The notes: a model not told the origin generated them from the sequence alone. Shown: positions 1-7,873, counted from the first letter of the stretch. The stretch: DNA of 18,772 bases from Treponema sp. (GCA_031288005.1 JAITSE010000100.1:1-18772), one strand, 5' to 3'. Numbers and translations: made by a program.

Positions 1-1
1 T

Positions 2-199
2 TCACAATACCTTTTGTTTTTGACTGTGAATTCGGGCGGGTATATCCCGCTTCAAGATAATGACGTCTCTATACGAGACCTGGATGCAGGCGTGTTTGCG
101 TGCGGAAATATGCACGTATTCCTACATGAGTCCTGGTCAAAAAGCAGCCTGGAGCATGAAAAGCGCCATTACTTCAGATGTTTTAGCACAGGAGGTTAA
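2..199 (+). CDS. C-terminal fragment of a probable FAD/NAD(P) disulphide oxidoreductase, truncated by the window edge
   Basis: The reading frame is open from the left edge to TAA at 197-199. It contains GGYIPLQDNDVSIRDLDAGVFACGNM (split: GGYIPLQDNDVS, then GVFACGN), which resembles the end of the FAD domain in thioredoxin-reductase-like flavoproteins (GYI-x-D...PG-hF-A-x-GD/N). In the family this loop contacts the flavin. After CGNM (about base 112) the sequence stops looking like the family. The frame one base over, from about 117, reads through PGQKAAWSMKSA to a TGA at 204-206 that would overlap the next gene's ATG as ATGA, so a frameshift near 112-130 is possible. The assignment rests on one short motif, and the start lies outside the window. 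Confidence 0.4.
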   Translation, partial: SQYLLFLTVNSGGYIPLQDNDVSIRDLDAGVFACGNMHVFLHESWSKSSLEHEKRHYFRCFSTGG

Positions 200-202
200 A
201 AC

Positions 203-1057
203 ATGAAGAAAAACACTTTTGGTATTGCGGCGGCGTTTAACGGCTTGTTTGCCAGGCGCGAGGGTCTGGCTAAGACCCCTGTTCAATCACAGTCCGATTC
301 GGCGGCGGCGCACACTGAACGAGGTCTTGCCTGGTTCAATAAAGGGGACTATGACATGGCTATAGCGGAATACACCCAGGCGCTTCGCTCCGACCCTGAT
401 TTTGCCGGGGCTTACTATAACCGGGGGAATATCTATCGCAGAAAGAAGAATTACGACAAAGCTATAGCCGACTACGATAAAGCTCTCCAGGGGGACCCCA
501 ATTTTGCCGAAGCCTACTATAACCGGGGCGTCGCCTGGAAAAACAAAGGGGATGTTGACAAGGCCATAGCCGACTACGATCAGGCTATCCGGCTTGACCC
601 GAAATATGTCAGCGCCTACAACAACCGGGGCGTCGCTTGGAAAAGCAAAGGGGACGCGGGTAAAGCTATAGCCGACTATACTCAGGCTATCCGGCTTGAC
701 CCAAAATATGTCAGCGCTTACAGCAACCGGGGCAATGCGTGGAACGAGAAGGGAGAAACCGACAGGGCCATAGCGGACTGCAATGAAGCGCTGCGCCTCA
801 ATCCTAATTACGCTTATGCATATAACAACCGGGGAGCGGCCTGGAAAAATAAGGGCGAGTACGATAAGGCCATAGAGGACTTTAATCAGGCGCTTCAGCT
901 TAATTCAAATTATATCGAGGCCTACTACAACCGAGGCCTGGTCTACGCCGCCAAAGGAGACCCGGTCCTGGCTGAAGCCGACTGGGAGAAAGTTTTGCGG
1001 CTTAATCCCAATTATGCCAGAGCACGGCAGAATCTTGAAAAGCTTCGCGAGACTTGA
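203..1057 (+). CDS. TPR repeat protein, seven consecutive repeats
   Basis: A 284-residue protein, almost all of it TPR. Seven back-to-back 34-residue repeats run from about residue 34 to 271, each with the canonical W/Y..G.....A...Y..A....P pattern (for example AYYNRG, then DKAIADYDKAL, then DPNF). TPR superhelices bind other proteins; no partner can be named from sequence. The N-terminal ~30 residues (MKKNTFGIAAAF...) begin like a lipid-less signal peptide but are broken by RREGLAK, so export is doubtful. The ATG at 203 has a good AGGAGG at 190-195. The repeats are similar enough at DNA level (102-base period, especially repeats 3-5) to allow unequal recombination and copy-number change. It follows the oxidoreductase fragment with essentially no gap, suggesting co-transcription. 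Confidence 0.85.
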   Translation: MKKNTFGIAAAFNGLFARREGLAKTPVQSQSDSAAAHTERGLAWFNKGDYDMAIAEYTQALRSDPDFAGAYYNRGNIYRRKKNYDKAIADYDKALQGDPNFAEAYYNRGVAWKNKGDVDKAIADYDQAIRLDPKYVSAYNNRGVAWKSKGDAGKAIADYTQAIRLDPKYVSAYSNRGNAWNEKGETDRAIADCNEALRLNPNYAYAYNNRGAAWKNKGEYDKAIEDFNQALQLNSNYIEAYYNRGLVYAAKGDPVLAEADWEKVLRLNPNYARARQNLEKLRET

Positions 1058-1095
1058 GGTGTTTGGGACTTAGAGTTCCAAATGTTTCAAGTCTC
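1049..1095. terminator. Hairpin between convergent genes, overlapping the TPR stop codon
   Basis: Perfect 9-base arms GAGACTTGA (1049-1057) and TCAAGTCTC (1087-1095) enclose a second pair, TTTGG (1062-1066) and CCAAA (1078-1082). The left arm includes the TGA of the TPR gene. It lies between two converging genes (ends 1057 and 1111), where a bidirectional terminator is expected. There is no clear T-run on either side, so intrinsic termination is not proven. The inner GTTCCAAA recurs in the hairpin at 9543-9573. Confidence 0.5.
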
Positions 1096-1110
1096 AGTGG
1101 CCTATAGCGC

Positions 1111-1335
1111 TTAAACGCCGACTACGGAGGTAACTTCGGGAAGTTCTTTCTTGAGGTAGTTTTCAATCCCCATTTTCAGGGTCATCTGGGCCATGGGGCA
1201 GCCGCCGCAGGCGCCGGTGAGTTTTACCGAAACCGTCCCATCATCGGAAAGGGAAACAAATTCTACATCTCCGCCGTCAGCCTGAAGGGAGGGTCTCACA
1301 TTTTCCAGAGCGGTTTTGACATCTTCTTCGAGCAT
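1111..1335 (-). CDS. NifU-like Fe-S cluster scaffold/carrier (NifU C-terminal domain)
   Basis: A 74-residue protein matching the stand-alone NifU C-terminal (Nfu) domain. It has the conserved ADGGDVEFV near residues 19-27 and the cluster-ligating CGGC-P motif at residues 43-47 (C43, C46), followed by the helix MTLKMGIENYLKKELPEV. Nfu domains carry a [4Fe-4S] cluster between two subunits and pass it to apo-enzymes in the cytoplasm. Length is normal for the single-domain form. ATG at 1335 is preceded by AAGGAG with good spacing. It is the last gene of a minus-strand group after the sirtuin, 64 bases upstream; its own ribosome site allows independent translation. Confidence 0.9.
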   Translation of the reverse strand: MLEEDVKTALENVRPSLQADGGDVEFVSLSDDGTVSVKLTGACGGCPMAQMTLKMGIENYLKKELPEVTSVVGV

Positions 1336-1399
1336 ATTAATCTCCTTACTCGGTTACTATAGAAGGAAAAGGGGAACGCCGCAAGACCCTGAGCGGGCT

Positions 1400-2188
1400 T
1401 TAAGCAAGAAACTCTCGCAGCCCCTCAAAGATTTCTTCCAAATTTTTTGCCCGGAAGACGGTATTTCCGTCCAGAGGAGTCGGCGTATCGTTGACTATGG
1501 CAAGTGAGCCGCCGCAACGGAGCGTCGTATGGGGAATATCTGCGGCGGGACGCGTCGTAAGGCTGGTTCCAAGGATAAGCAGTATGTCAGTATCCTGGGC
1601 CAGGGTTTCCGCTTCCCGCCGGGCTTCCAGAGGCAGGGTTTCCCCAAAGAAGGTGATCGCCGGTTTCAAAACCCGTCCGCAGCGCGGGCACCGGGGCATC
1701 GCGCCGGCTTTCACGAGAGAAGCGGCTTCGTCATATCCGGTCCTTATGCCGGGACAGCGGAGACAGTAGTGAACGCGGGGAGAACCGTGGATTTCGATTA
1801 CCCGGCGGCTTCCGGCCCTTTGATGCAGCATATCGATATTCTGGGTGATCGTCCCTTTAAGGAAGCCCCGCCTTTCAAGTTCCGCCAAAACAATGTGGGC
1901 GGGGGAGGGAGTTTTTTCATGGACCGTATAGACCATGTCCCCGGCATAGCGGTAGAACAGGGAAGGATCCTTCTCGAAGCAGTTTATATCGAACAAGAGT
2001 TCCGGCGTTATATTTGGCGGGAAGTCTGGACCAGGGTTTGTATAAAAGCCGTTTTTTCCCCGGAAGTCCCTTATGCCGGAAAGGGTACTCAGGCCAGCGC
2101 CTGACAGGACCGCGCAGTGGCGGGATTCGGCGATGCGACGGAAGAGGGCGGCGGCTCCGGTTTTGTCAGCTTTTGGGGAATTCCTCAA
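1400..2188 (-). CDS. Sir2-family NAD-dependent protein deacylase (sirtuin)
   Basis: A 262-residue sirtuin, cytoplasmic. NAD-binding GAGLSTLSGIRDFRG starts at residue 30, the TQNID motif is at 115-119, and catalytic H134 lies in EIHGS. A zinc knuckle is formed by C142/C145 and C167/C170, followed by FFGE and the GTSL nucleotide loop at about 207. The family removes acyl groups from lysine using NAD, giving nicotinamide and O-acyl-ADP-ribose. The usual SGIPDFR proline is replaced by R (SGIRDFR). The chosen start is a TTG at 2188, overlapping the nitroreductase end by 23 bases; only a distant GGAG precedes it, so translation may depend on coupling. No ATG lies between this TTG and the first essential motif. 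Substrate and acyl preference cannot be read. Confidence 0.93.
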   Translation of the reverse strand: MRNSPKADKTGAAALFRRIAESRHCAVLSGAGLSTLSGIRDFRGKNGFYTNPGPDFPPNITPELLFDINCFEKDPSLFYRYAGDMVYTVHEKTPSPAHIVLAELERRGFLKGTITQNIDMLHQRAGSRRVIEIHGSPRVHYCLRCPGIRTGYDEAASLVKAGAMPRCPRCGRVLKPAITFFGETLPLEARREAETLAQDTDILLILGTSLTTRPAADIPHTTLRCGGSLAIVNDTPTPLDGNTVFRAKNLEEIFEGLREFLA

Positions 2189-2693
2189 AGTACGCTATCC
2201 GCTCCAGGGTTTTCCGCAGGAAGTGCCGCTCATGAGGGGCCGCGCCCGGGGCGGGGCGGCCCATTACCAGCATTGCCGCGGGGACAATGTTTTCAGGCAG
2301 GGCGAATTCTGACTTTACGGCTGCGGGGTCGAAGCGCATCACCCAGGTTGAACCTAGACCGGTATCTGCGGCTTGGAGCGTCATCTGGGCCGCAACAATG
2401 GCGGCGTCCGTCGGGCCGCTTTTCTCCCCGTCAACATCCCGGACCCAGCATTCATCTTGGTCGTAGCAGACTATCAGAACCAAGGGCGCTCCAAAGCGGC
2501 AGGGAGTGCAGCGGTCAACCTTTGCGATCCCGTCCCGCCGGGTGATGACCAGAATCCGCTGGGGCTGCCTGTTGCCCGCGGTGGGGGCGTTCCGCCCGGC
2601 TTCAAGGATAAGCGCGAGCTTCTCCGCTTCCACAGGGGCATGGCTGAAATTCCGTACCGAATAACGTTTTGCCGAAAGCACATTGAAATCCAT
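2166..2693 (-). CDS. Nitroreductase-family flavoprotein
   Basis: A 175-residue single-domain nitroreductase. The FMN phosphate-binding start RYSVRNF is at residues 10-16, NAPTAGNRQP at about 36-45 and the second FMN region TGLGSTWVM at about 111-119. The GRPAP-like segment near the C-terminus (VMGRPAP) is also typical. Such enzymes are FMN-dependent NAD(P)H oxidoreductases that act on nitroaromatics, quinones or flavins; the physiological substrate is unknown. ATG at 2693 has an excellent AAGGAGG upstream (about 2704-2710). It sits 86 bases downstream of the DUF4954 gene and overlaps the sirtuin by 23 bases, so sirtuin expression probably follows it. Confidence 0.88.
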   Translation of the reverse strand: MDFNVLSAKRYSVRNFSHAPVEAEKLALILEAGRNAPTAGNRQPQRILVITRRDGIAKVDRCTPCRFGAPLVLIVCYDQDECWVRDVDGEKSGPTDAAIVAAQMTLQAADTGLGSTWVMRFDPAAVKSEFALPENIVPAAMLVMGRPAPGAAPHERHFLRKTLERIAYFEEFPKS

Positions 2694-2779
2694 GTCCGTC
2701 TCTCCTCCTTACAAGTTACACTGTTTTTTGCCCATAGCGGATTCTTTTATCAATTTCATCTTCATCCGCCCGCTCCGCA

Positions 2780-5047
2780 TCAAATCCTGTCCAGAATAGC
2801 CGCTGTTGACGCTTCAATGTGTTTGAGTCGTTCCCGGTTCAGCTTTACAAAGGAGTTCTGCTCCGCTTTTCCGGCGACAGCTTCCATTTCTTCTCTGTTG
2901 CGGTAGGTAATCCCCCGGAAGGGATCGTGAAAGTCCTTGGCCCGGCTGCGGTACACTTCTTCCGTCACCTTTTTCTGAATTTCCAGCGCGGCCCGTATTT
3001 CAGCCTTAAAAGCCTCACGATCCCGGGCGGGATGGGCTTTGCCCGCTTCCGCTTCCCCCCAAAGATAGCGCAGGATGCTCCAACTGTGCCGGAGCCGGTC
3101 CATAGGGAAGGCCGCCTCCATGACAGAATAACTGTTGTGAATGGAGTTCCAGGAAGTATGCCGCCCCTCCCGGATCTCCCGCCTCAGCGCATCCACCCGA
3201 AAGGCCGGCGCGATCTGCCCGCCCAGGTTCACCCAATCGCGGACCCGGCCTTCTTTTGCGGAAGTCGAGGCTTCGTCCCAGGCGGGGTCTGGCGCGGCGA
3301 TCTCCGCAAGAAGTCCGGGGAAGTCCAGGCCTGCCCGCTCCTCAAAGCGGGTGAGAAGGGTCTTCATGCCGTAGAACCGGAGCATCTCCCGGTAGGCCAG
3401 CCATGCCCGCCGGGGCTTTAGGAGCGCGGTAGGCCGCTTGTGCCGTTCCAGGCCGTATACGAGGATCTCGTCATCCGAATGAGAACTGTAGTCATATTCC
3501 GGGTCTTCCTCCCCGACGCTGTCGGTGGGCAGGGCGCTTCCCACTGCGGCTGCTGCGGAAGGGAGGGCAAGCCCCGCGTCCCTCATCCAGCCTTCCATGA
3601 GTTCCAGGGCGCTCATGATTTCTTCCGCCGTATCAGGCGCAAGGTAATCCATTTCTATACGCTGGGCTTTATGCTTTCGTTTGTCCCTGTTCTCAGCCTT
3701 CCAAGAATTCCGCTGGAGGGCGTAGAGATTGTACATCCAGAAATAGGCGGGCATCACCTCCAGCCGGTTTTTCTGCGCGTTGTTGTTCACAAGGGAGAAG
3801 GGGAGGGAGATGTTAAGCTCGTAGGGATAATCCCCTTTGGCGATAAGGACGAAACTGGCAAAGCGGCTTGAATGTTTCAGCGTAACCGAAAGACCCGGCC
3901 AAAAACCCCGGCCCGCTCGAATCTCGCCGTCATTGGCGCGGCTGTTGTGGTTGGAGCCAATGGTAGCCCCCGCAGCCATGTTGCTCATCCCTTGGATAAG
4001 GCTGGCGATAAGAAAGGAATTGTTGTGGTGCTGCTCATGCACAGGAAAGATGAGGTTATTCAGAATTTCGCAGCACGAAATAGTCGAGTTGTCCCCCAAT
4101 ACCGAATGTATGAGCCGGGCGCCGTACTTGAGACTGCAATTCCTCCCCATGACAAAGCGCACCGCCTTTATCCCGTAGAACGCATGGCAGCCGTAACCCA
4201 CGATGCCGTTCACCATTTCCACACCCTCTCCGATCTGGGTTGGCTCCTCTCGCGAAGAATGAATGGTCAGGTTCTTGAGCTTGTTCGCCCCCTTGATATA
4301 GGCGTCTTCTCCCACCGTCGTATCTTTGATGATCTTGCAGCTTTTGATCACCGTATCCTGCCCGACGATCCCGTAGACCCCGCGGGGGCTTCCGTATTCC
4401 TCCTGGGTGATGTCCTTCAGCCTTTCCATAAGCGCCAGGTCGTCCCGGTACGCGCCCCAAAGGTAGGCGTCGGCGGGAATGATGCCGGCAAAAGGAAGAA
4501 TAGACCGGCCCCCCGCTTCGTTCATCACGTCTATCCAGACGCGGACGCCTTCGTCTTCTCCATCTTTGACAACTCCGTTTCCGAATTTCGCGTGGTTCGT
4601 GGTCTGCATCTCGTCTATGCGGGAGAGGATCACCCGGTTTCCTATAAGATAGTGGGAAATGTAGGAACAGTCCTGAATGGCCGCGTTGTTCCCAATGTCG
4701 CAGGAAATGATCGTACTGTTTCGTATTCCCGCGGGGATGCAGAAATCATGGTGCTTGAGGAGTATGTCAGCCAGGATTCCCAGGCGTATAAGCCCGTAAA
4801 ACCGGGAATTACGGATAAGGGCCGGTTCAAAGGGATCGCTTACAAGAAAATTGTCCCAGTTGGAACAGTAGTTGTCATTTTTTACGAGAATTTCAATCTC
4901 CTGGGCTTTGAGCTTCCGCCAAGAAGACGCAGGCCGCTCGGCCTGCCGGTTCCGCAGCCAGTACTCGTCTTTACCGGGAGGAAGAAACCGCGGGGGAATA
5001 AAGTCGTATCCGTACCGTTCGGAACTTAGAATCGTTATATCATCCAT
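2780..5047 (-). CDS. DUF4954-type large protein with left-handed beta-helix (hexapeptide repeat) region
   Basis: A 755-residue protein of unknown function that I recognise as the DUF4954 type known from treponemes and Bacteroidetes. The middle part (roughly residues 80-400) has hexapeptide-like repeats typical of left-handed beta-helices (for example NAAIQDCSYI, DTVIKSCKII, DTTVGEDAYI, GYGCHAFYGI, NSTISCCEIL), a fold common in acyl- and nucleotidyl-transferases. The C-terminal third is helical and charged, with an acidic patch GEEDPEYDYSSHSDDE. No signal peptide is visible, so it is probably cytoplasmic. An upstream in-frame ATG at 5101 would give 773 residues. I prefer ATG 5047 (MDDITILSS), because it has GGAAAC about 8 bases upstream and a good -10 (TATACT) lies between the two ATGs. 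Confidence 0.8.
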   Translation of the reverse strand: MDDITILSSERYGYDFIPPRFLPPGKDEYWLRNRQAERPASSWRKLKAQEIEILVKNDNYCSNWDNFLVSDPFEPALIRNSRFYGLIRLGILADILLKHHDFCIPAGIRNSTIISCDIGNNAAIQDCSYISHYLIGNRVILSRIDEMQTTNHAKFGNGVVKDGEDEGVRVWIDVMNEAGGRSILPFAGIIPADAYLWGAYRDDLALMERLKDITQEEYGSPRGVYGIVGQDTVIKSCKIIKDTTVGEDAYIKGANKLKNLTIHSSREEPTQIGEGVEMVNGIVGYGCHAFYGIKAVRFVMGRNCSLKYGARLIHSVLGDNSTISCCEILNNLIFPVHEQHHNNSFLIASLIQGMSNMAAGATIGSNHNSRANDGEIRAGRGFWPGLSVTLKHSSRFASFVLIAKGDYPYELNISLPFSLVNNNAQKNRLEVMPAYFWMYNLYALQRNSWKAENRDKRKHKAQRIEMDYLAPDTAEEIMSALELMEGWMRDAGLALPSAAAAVGSALPTDSVGEEDPEYDYSSHSDDEILVYGLERHKRPTALLKPRRAWLAYREMLRFYGMKTLLTRFEERAGLDFPGLLAEIAAPDPAWDEASTSAKEGRVRDWVNLGGQIAPAFRVDALRREIREGRHTSWNSIHNSYSVMEAAFPMDRLRHSWSILRYLWGEAEAGKAHPARDREAFKAEIRAALEIQKKVTEEVYRSRAKDFHDPFRGITYRNREEMEAVAGKAEQNSFVKLNRERLKHIEASTAAILDRI

Positions 5048-5078
5048 GTTATGAAGTTTCCTGTAAGCTGTTTTGTGC

Positions 5079-5109
5079 AGTATAGACCGGAATCGATGCA
5101 TTGTGTAAC
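5079..5109 (-). promoter_or_regulatory. Probable sigma-70-type promoter for the DUF4954 gene
   Basis: Reading the minus strand, GTTACA (5109-5104) and TATACT (5084-5079) are separated by 19 bases. The -10 is 5 of 6 to consensus. Predicted start near 5072 leaves a leader of about 25 bases to ATG 5047. The long spacer is a weakness. Confidence 0.45.
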
Positions 5110-5167
5110 TGTTTCATAAAATTGAGACTTTTAAGGATTGTTTCTGCGGGTTTGGATATTGTATTTT

Positions 5168-5218
5168 AAAAAACAGAGGCCGCGCACAGCGAAGTTGTCC
5201 GCTTCGCCGCGCACGGCC
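5168..5218 (-). terminator. Strong intrinsic terminator of the enolase gene
   Basis: Arms at 5178-5194 and 5202-5218 pair over 17 positions with three G-U wobbles in the minus-strand transcript and a 7-base loop. The transcript then runs into TCTG and six T (5173-5168). It starts 21 bases after the enolase stop. A run of A at 5224-5229 on the other side gives partial symmetry, but no plus-strand gene ends there. Confidence 0.9.
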
Positions 5219-5239
5219 CGTCAAAAAATCTGCCGGACG

Positions 5240-6538
<1,299 letters not shown>

Positions 6539-6649
6539 TCATTTTCCTCCTCGTTTAGCGTAATGGCGCTCTCCAAAAACGCGGGCCGTCTGTTTAGGGC
6601 TGGTTTCAGGAGAACTGCTTGCATTTTCCCACCCTGGGGCGGGGGAATA

Positions 6650-6673
6650 CATTTTCATTTTCATTTTCATTTT
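6650..6673. repeat. Hexanucleotide microsatellite, four CATTTT units
   Basis: Four exact tandem CATTTT units followed by three more T. It lies 111 bases upstream of the enolase start, and on the minus strand (AAAATG units) just downstream of a TTGACT. Tandem hexamers change length by slippage; a regulatory role is only a possibility. Confidence 0.85.
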
Positions 6674-6785
6674 TTTGCGCTGATAAGTCAAGATATAAAA
6701 AATGAAACGCGGGATAAACACCTTTTCTGCCGGCCTCCATCCCTGCCCTGGATAGACGGGCTTGCAATCCGTTATCGCAGTTTAC

Positions 6786-6819
6786 TGGGGTTTTGCGGCT
6801 TTACCGTAGTAAAACCCCA
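6786..6819. repeat. Palindrome with 9-base arms upstream of enolase
   Basis: Perfect arms TGGGGTTTT (6786-6794) and AAAACCCCA (6811-6819) with an inner CGG/CCG pair. No T-run follows on either strand, so it is not an obvious terminator. Confidence 0.7.
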
Positions 6820-6923
6820 CGGCGGCGGGCCTAAGATCCGTGCTAATTTCAGTGTAGGATTTTGTAAAACAAATTACCCCTTGATCTTTAACTTTTTAGT
6901 AGTTTATTATGATGCAATGATTG

Positions 6924-6996
6924 GACTTGTTCGATAACCTATTTTAATGAACCCTGGAACCTGCGGTTCCTTAGGGTTCGGGTTATCGAACAAGTC
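6924..6996. repeat. Large two-tier hairpin with 16-base terminal inverted repeat (GTTCGATAAC family)
   Basis: Outer arms GACTTGTTCGATAACC (6924-6939) and its exact complement (6981-6996). Inside are GAACCCT/AGGGTTC (6949-6955, 6973-6979) and GGAACC/GGTTCC (6956-6961, 6965-6970) around a TGC loop. The core GTTCGATAAC recurs as both arms of the palindrome at 7037-7064, and the outer GGACTTGTTC recurs at 14137. This looks like a dispersed repeat or a very stable RNA stem; no open reading frame lies within it. Confidence 0.85.
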
Positions 6997-6998
6997 TC

Positions 6999-7019
6999 GC
7001 AAAATACTACGTATTTTGC
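6999..7019. repeat. Palindrome with 3-base loop
   Basis: Perfect 9-base arms GCAAAATAC (6999-7007) and GTATTTTGC (7011-7019) around TAC. It sits two bases after the large hairpin, so the two may form one composite repeat. Confidence 0.8.
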
Positions 7020-7036
7020 CGATTCTTATAAGGAAT

Positions 7037-7064
7037 TTGTTCGATAACTGAAGTTATCGAACAA
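7037..7064. repeat. Near-perfect palindrome, 13-base arms and 2-base centre (GTTCGATAAC family)
   Basis: Arms TTGTTCGATAACT (7037-7049) and its exact complement (7052-7064) flank GA. Both arms share TTGTTCGATAAC with the outer arms of the 6924-6996 hairpin, giving four copies of that 12-mer within 140 bases, two in each direction. Confidence 0.85.
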
Positions 7065-7149
7065 CTCTATTAGGAGCGCGGCAATGTTGGGCCGGACAAT
7101 TACAGCTTTGACTTCTCAAGCTTCTCTAACAAGCTTCTGTTGTAAATTA

Positions 7150-7164
7150 CCCCCCCCCCCCCCC
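7150..7164. repeat. Homopolymer of 15 C (G15 on the minus strand)
   Basis: Fifteen consecutive C between AAATTA and TTCATA, 305 bases upstream of the lipoprotein start and 612 bases upstream of the enolase start. Long G/C homopolymers are prone to slippage, both in cells and in sequencing. Confidence 0.9.
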
Positions 7165-7355
7165 TTCATACAGCGCAATCTGAAAGCAGAAACCATTCAT
7201 TTTTAACTAAAAATAACTCTCTGTTCTTAAACCGCGGCCCGCTGGCGGGCGCTTCCGCCAAAATCCATGCGCTGCATGAAAAAGTAAAACGCAGTTCATC
7301 TCACAAAGCTGTTCCCATCGGCCCGGAAAGCCTCACTCGTATATTGCCCGCTTGT

Positions 7356-7455
7356 GCGGCTGATATAACCAGGTCTGCCCGTAATGCAGCGCATTATGGG
7401 CAGCCGCAAATATTTTGCCTAAAGGCATAAAAGTACAATCAGGCAAGCCTGATTG
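7356..7455 (+). promoter_or_regulatory. Structured leader: three consecutive hairpins ahead of the lipoprotein ribosome site
   Basis: First, a two-tier stem: GCGGC/GCCGC (7356-7360, 7403-7407) outside TGCCCGTAATGC/GCATTATGGGCA (7376-7387, 7391-7402; one G-U pair) with an AGC loop. Second, TGCCT-AA-AGGCA (7416-7427). Third, CAATCAGGC-AA-GCCTGATTG (7436-7455), ending two bases before the AAGGAG at 7458-7463. The position suggests an RNA leader or operator, or it may be an intergenic repeat. It matches no riboswitch class I know. Confidence 0.55.
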
Positions 7456-7468
7456 CCAAGGAGTTGTT

Positions 7469-7873
7469 ATGATGATGGAAAAGAAAAAATTGTTGATTGC
7501 GGGAGCGGTCTCGGTCCTGCTCGCACTGGCTCTGGCCGGATGCCCTGCGGAAGCTGATGTGGGATCCACCTATAAGGAGGGCGGCAACGATCCCGGCATC
7601 GTGGGGAAATGGTATGGTTCTCAAACGGCTGCTGATGCTGGAACCAAGGATGAGCTTTTTTGTGAGTTTACATTCGACGGAAGAGTACTGGAAATGAAAG
7701 GGCATGAAGGAAGCTCCGTTACCTATACTGCATCAGACGGCAAACTCACGTTGAGCGCTATTTGGATGAATGAGGTCTTTGGTTATTCCATAATTGAGAA
7801 GAAAACTGAGACGAAGCTCACACTGACTGACGAAGATGGCAAGGAAGAAGTTCTTTATAAACTAAGCATCTAA
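7469..7873 (+). CDS. Small secreted lipoprotein, function unknown
   Basis: A 134-residue predicted lipoprotein. The N-terminus MMMEKKKLLI is followed by a hydrophobic stretch and the lipobox LALAGC, with the lipidated cysteine at residue 25. After a short polar linker, the mature part (GIVGKWYGSQ..., about residues 43-134) alternates beta-strand-like segments (ELFCEFTFDG, SSVTYTASDG, KLTLTDEDGK) and looks like a small lipocalin-like or beta-sandwich domain. Treponemes carry many such lipoproteins; I cannot name a function. Three ATGs in a row (7469, 7472, 7475) follow AAGGAG at 7458-7463, so the exact start is uncertain by two residues. It is a single-gene unit with its own terminator and a hairpin-rich leader. 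Confidence 0.85.
   Translation: MMMEKKKLLIAGAVSVLLALALAGCPAEADVGSTYKEGGNDPGIVGKWYGSQTAADAGTKDELFCEFTFDGRVLEMKGHEGSSVTYTASDGKLTLSAIWMNEVFGYSIIEKKTETKLTLTDEDGKEEVLYKLSI

Larger units (their letters stand above)
6539..7355. other. Long non-coding region between enolase and the lipoprotein leader
   Basis: About 820 bases with no convincing gene on either strand. It holds a hexanucleotide repeat (6650-6673), a group of palindromes (6786-7064) and a C15 tract (7150-7164). A direct repeat CAAGCTTCT occurs at about 7118 and 7130, and a small GCCCGC-TG-GCGGGC palindrome at 7237-7250. The block must contain the enolase promoter and perhaps the lipoprotein promoter, but I could not place either securely. 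Confidence 0.7.

Noticed and set aside
203..1057. CRISPR-like reading of the evenly spaced repeats
   Set aside because: The 102-base period is exactly 34 codons in frame and encodes TPR motifs; there are no unrelated spacers.
3872..5029. Long plus-strand frame (385 codons) opposite the DUF4954 gene
   Set aside because: It is a mirror of a well-formed coding gene in GC-rich DNA. The translation has no family resemblance or ordered motifs, and the minus-strand protein is clearly real.
7341..7369. Promoter TTGCCC / TATAAC for the lipoprotein gene
   Set aside because: Spacing is only 14 bases and the -10 lies inside the first leader hairpin, so it is too weak to call.
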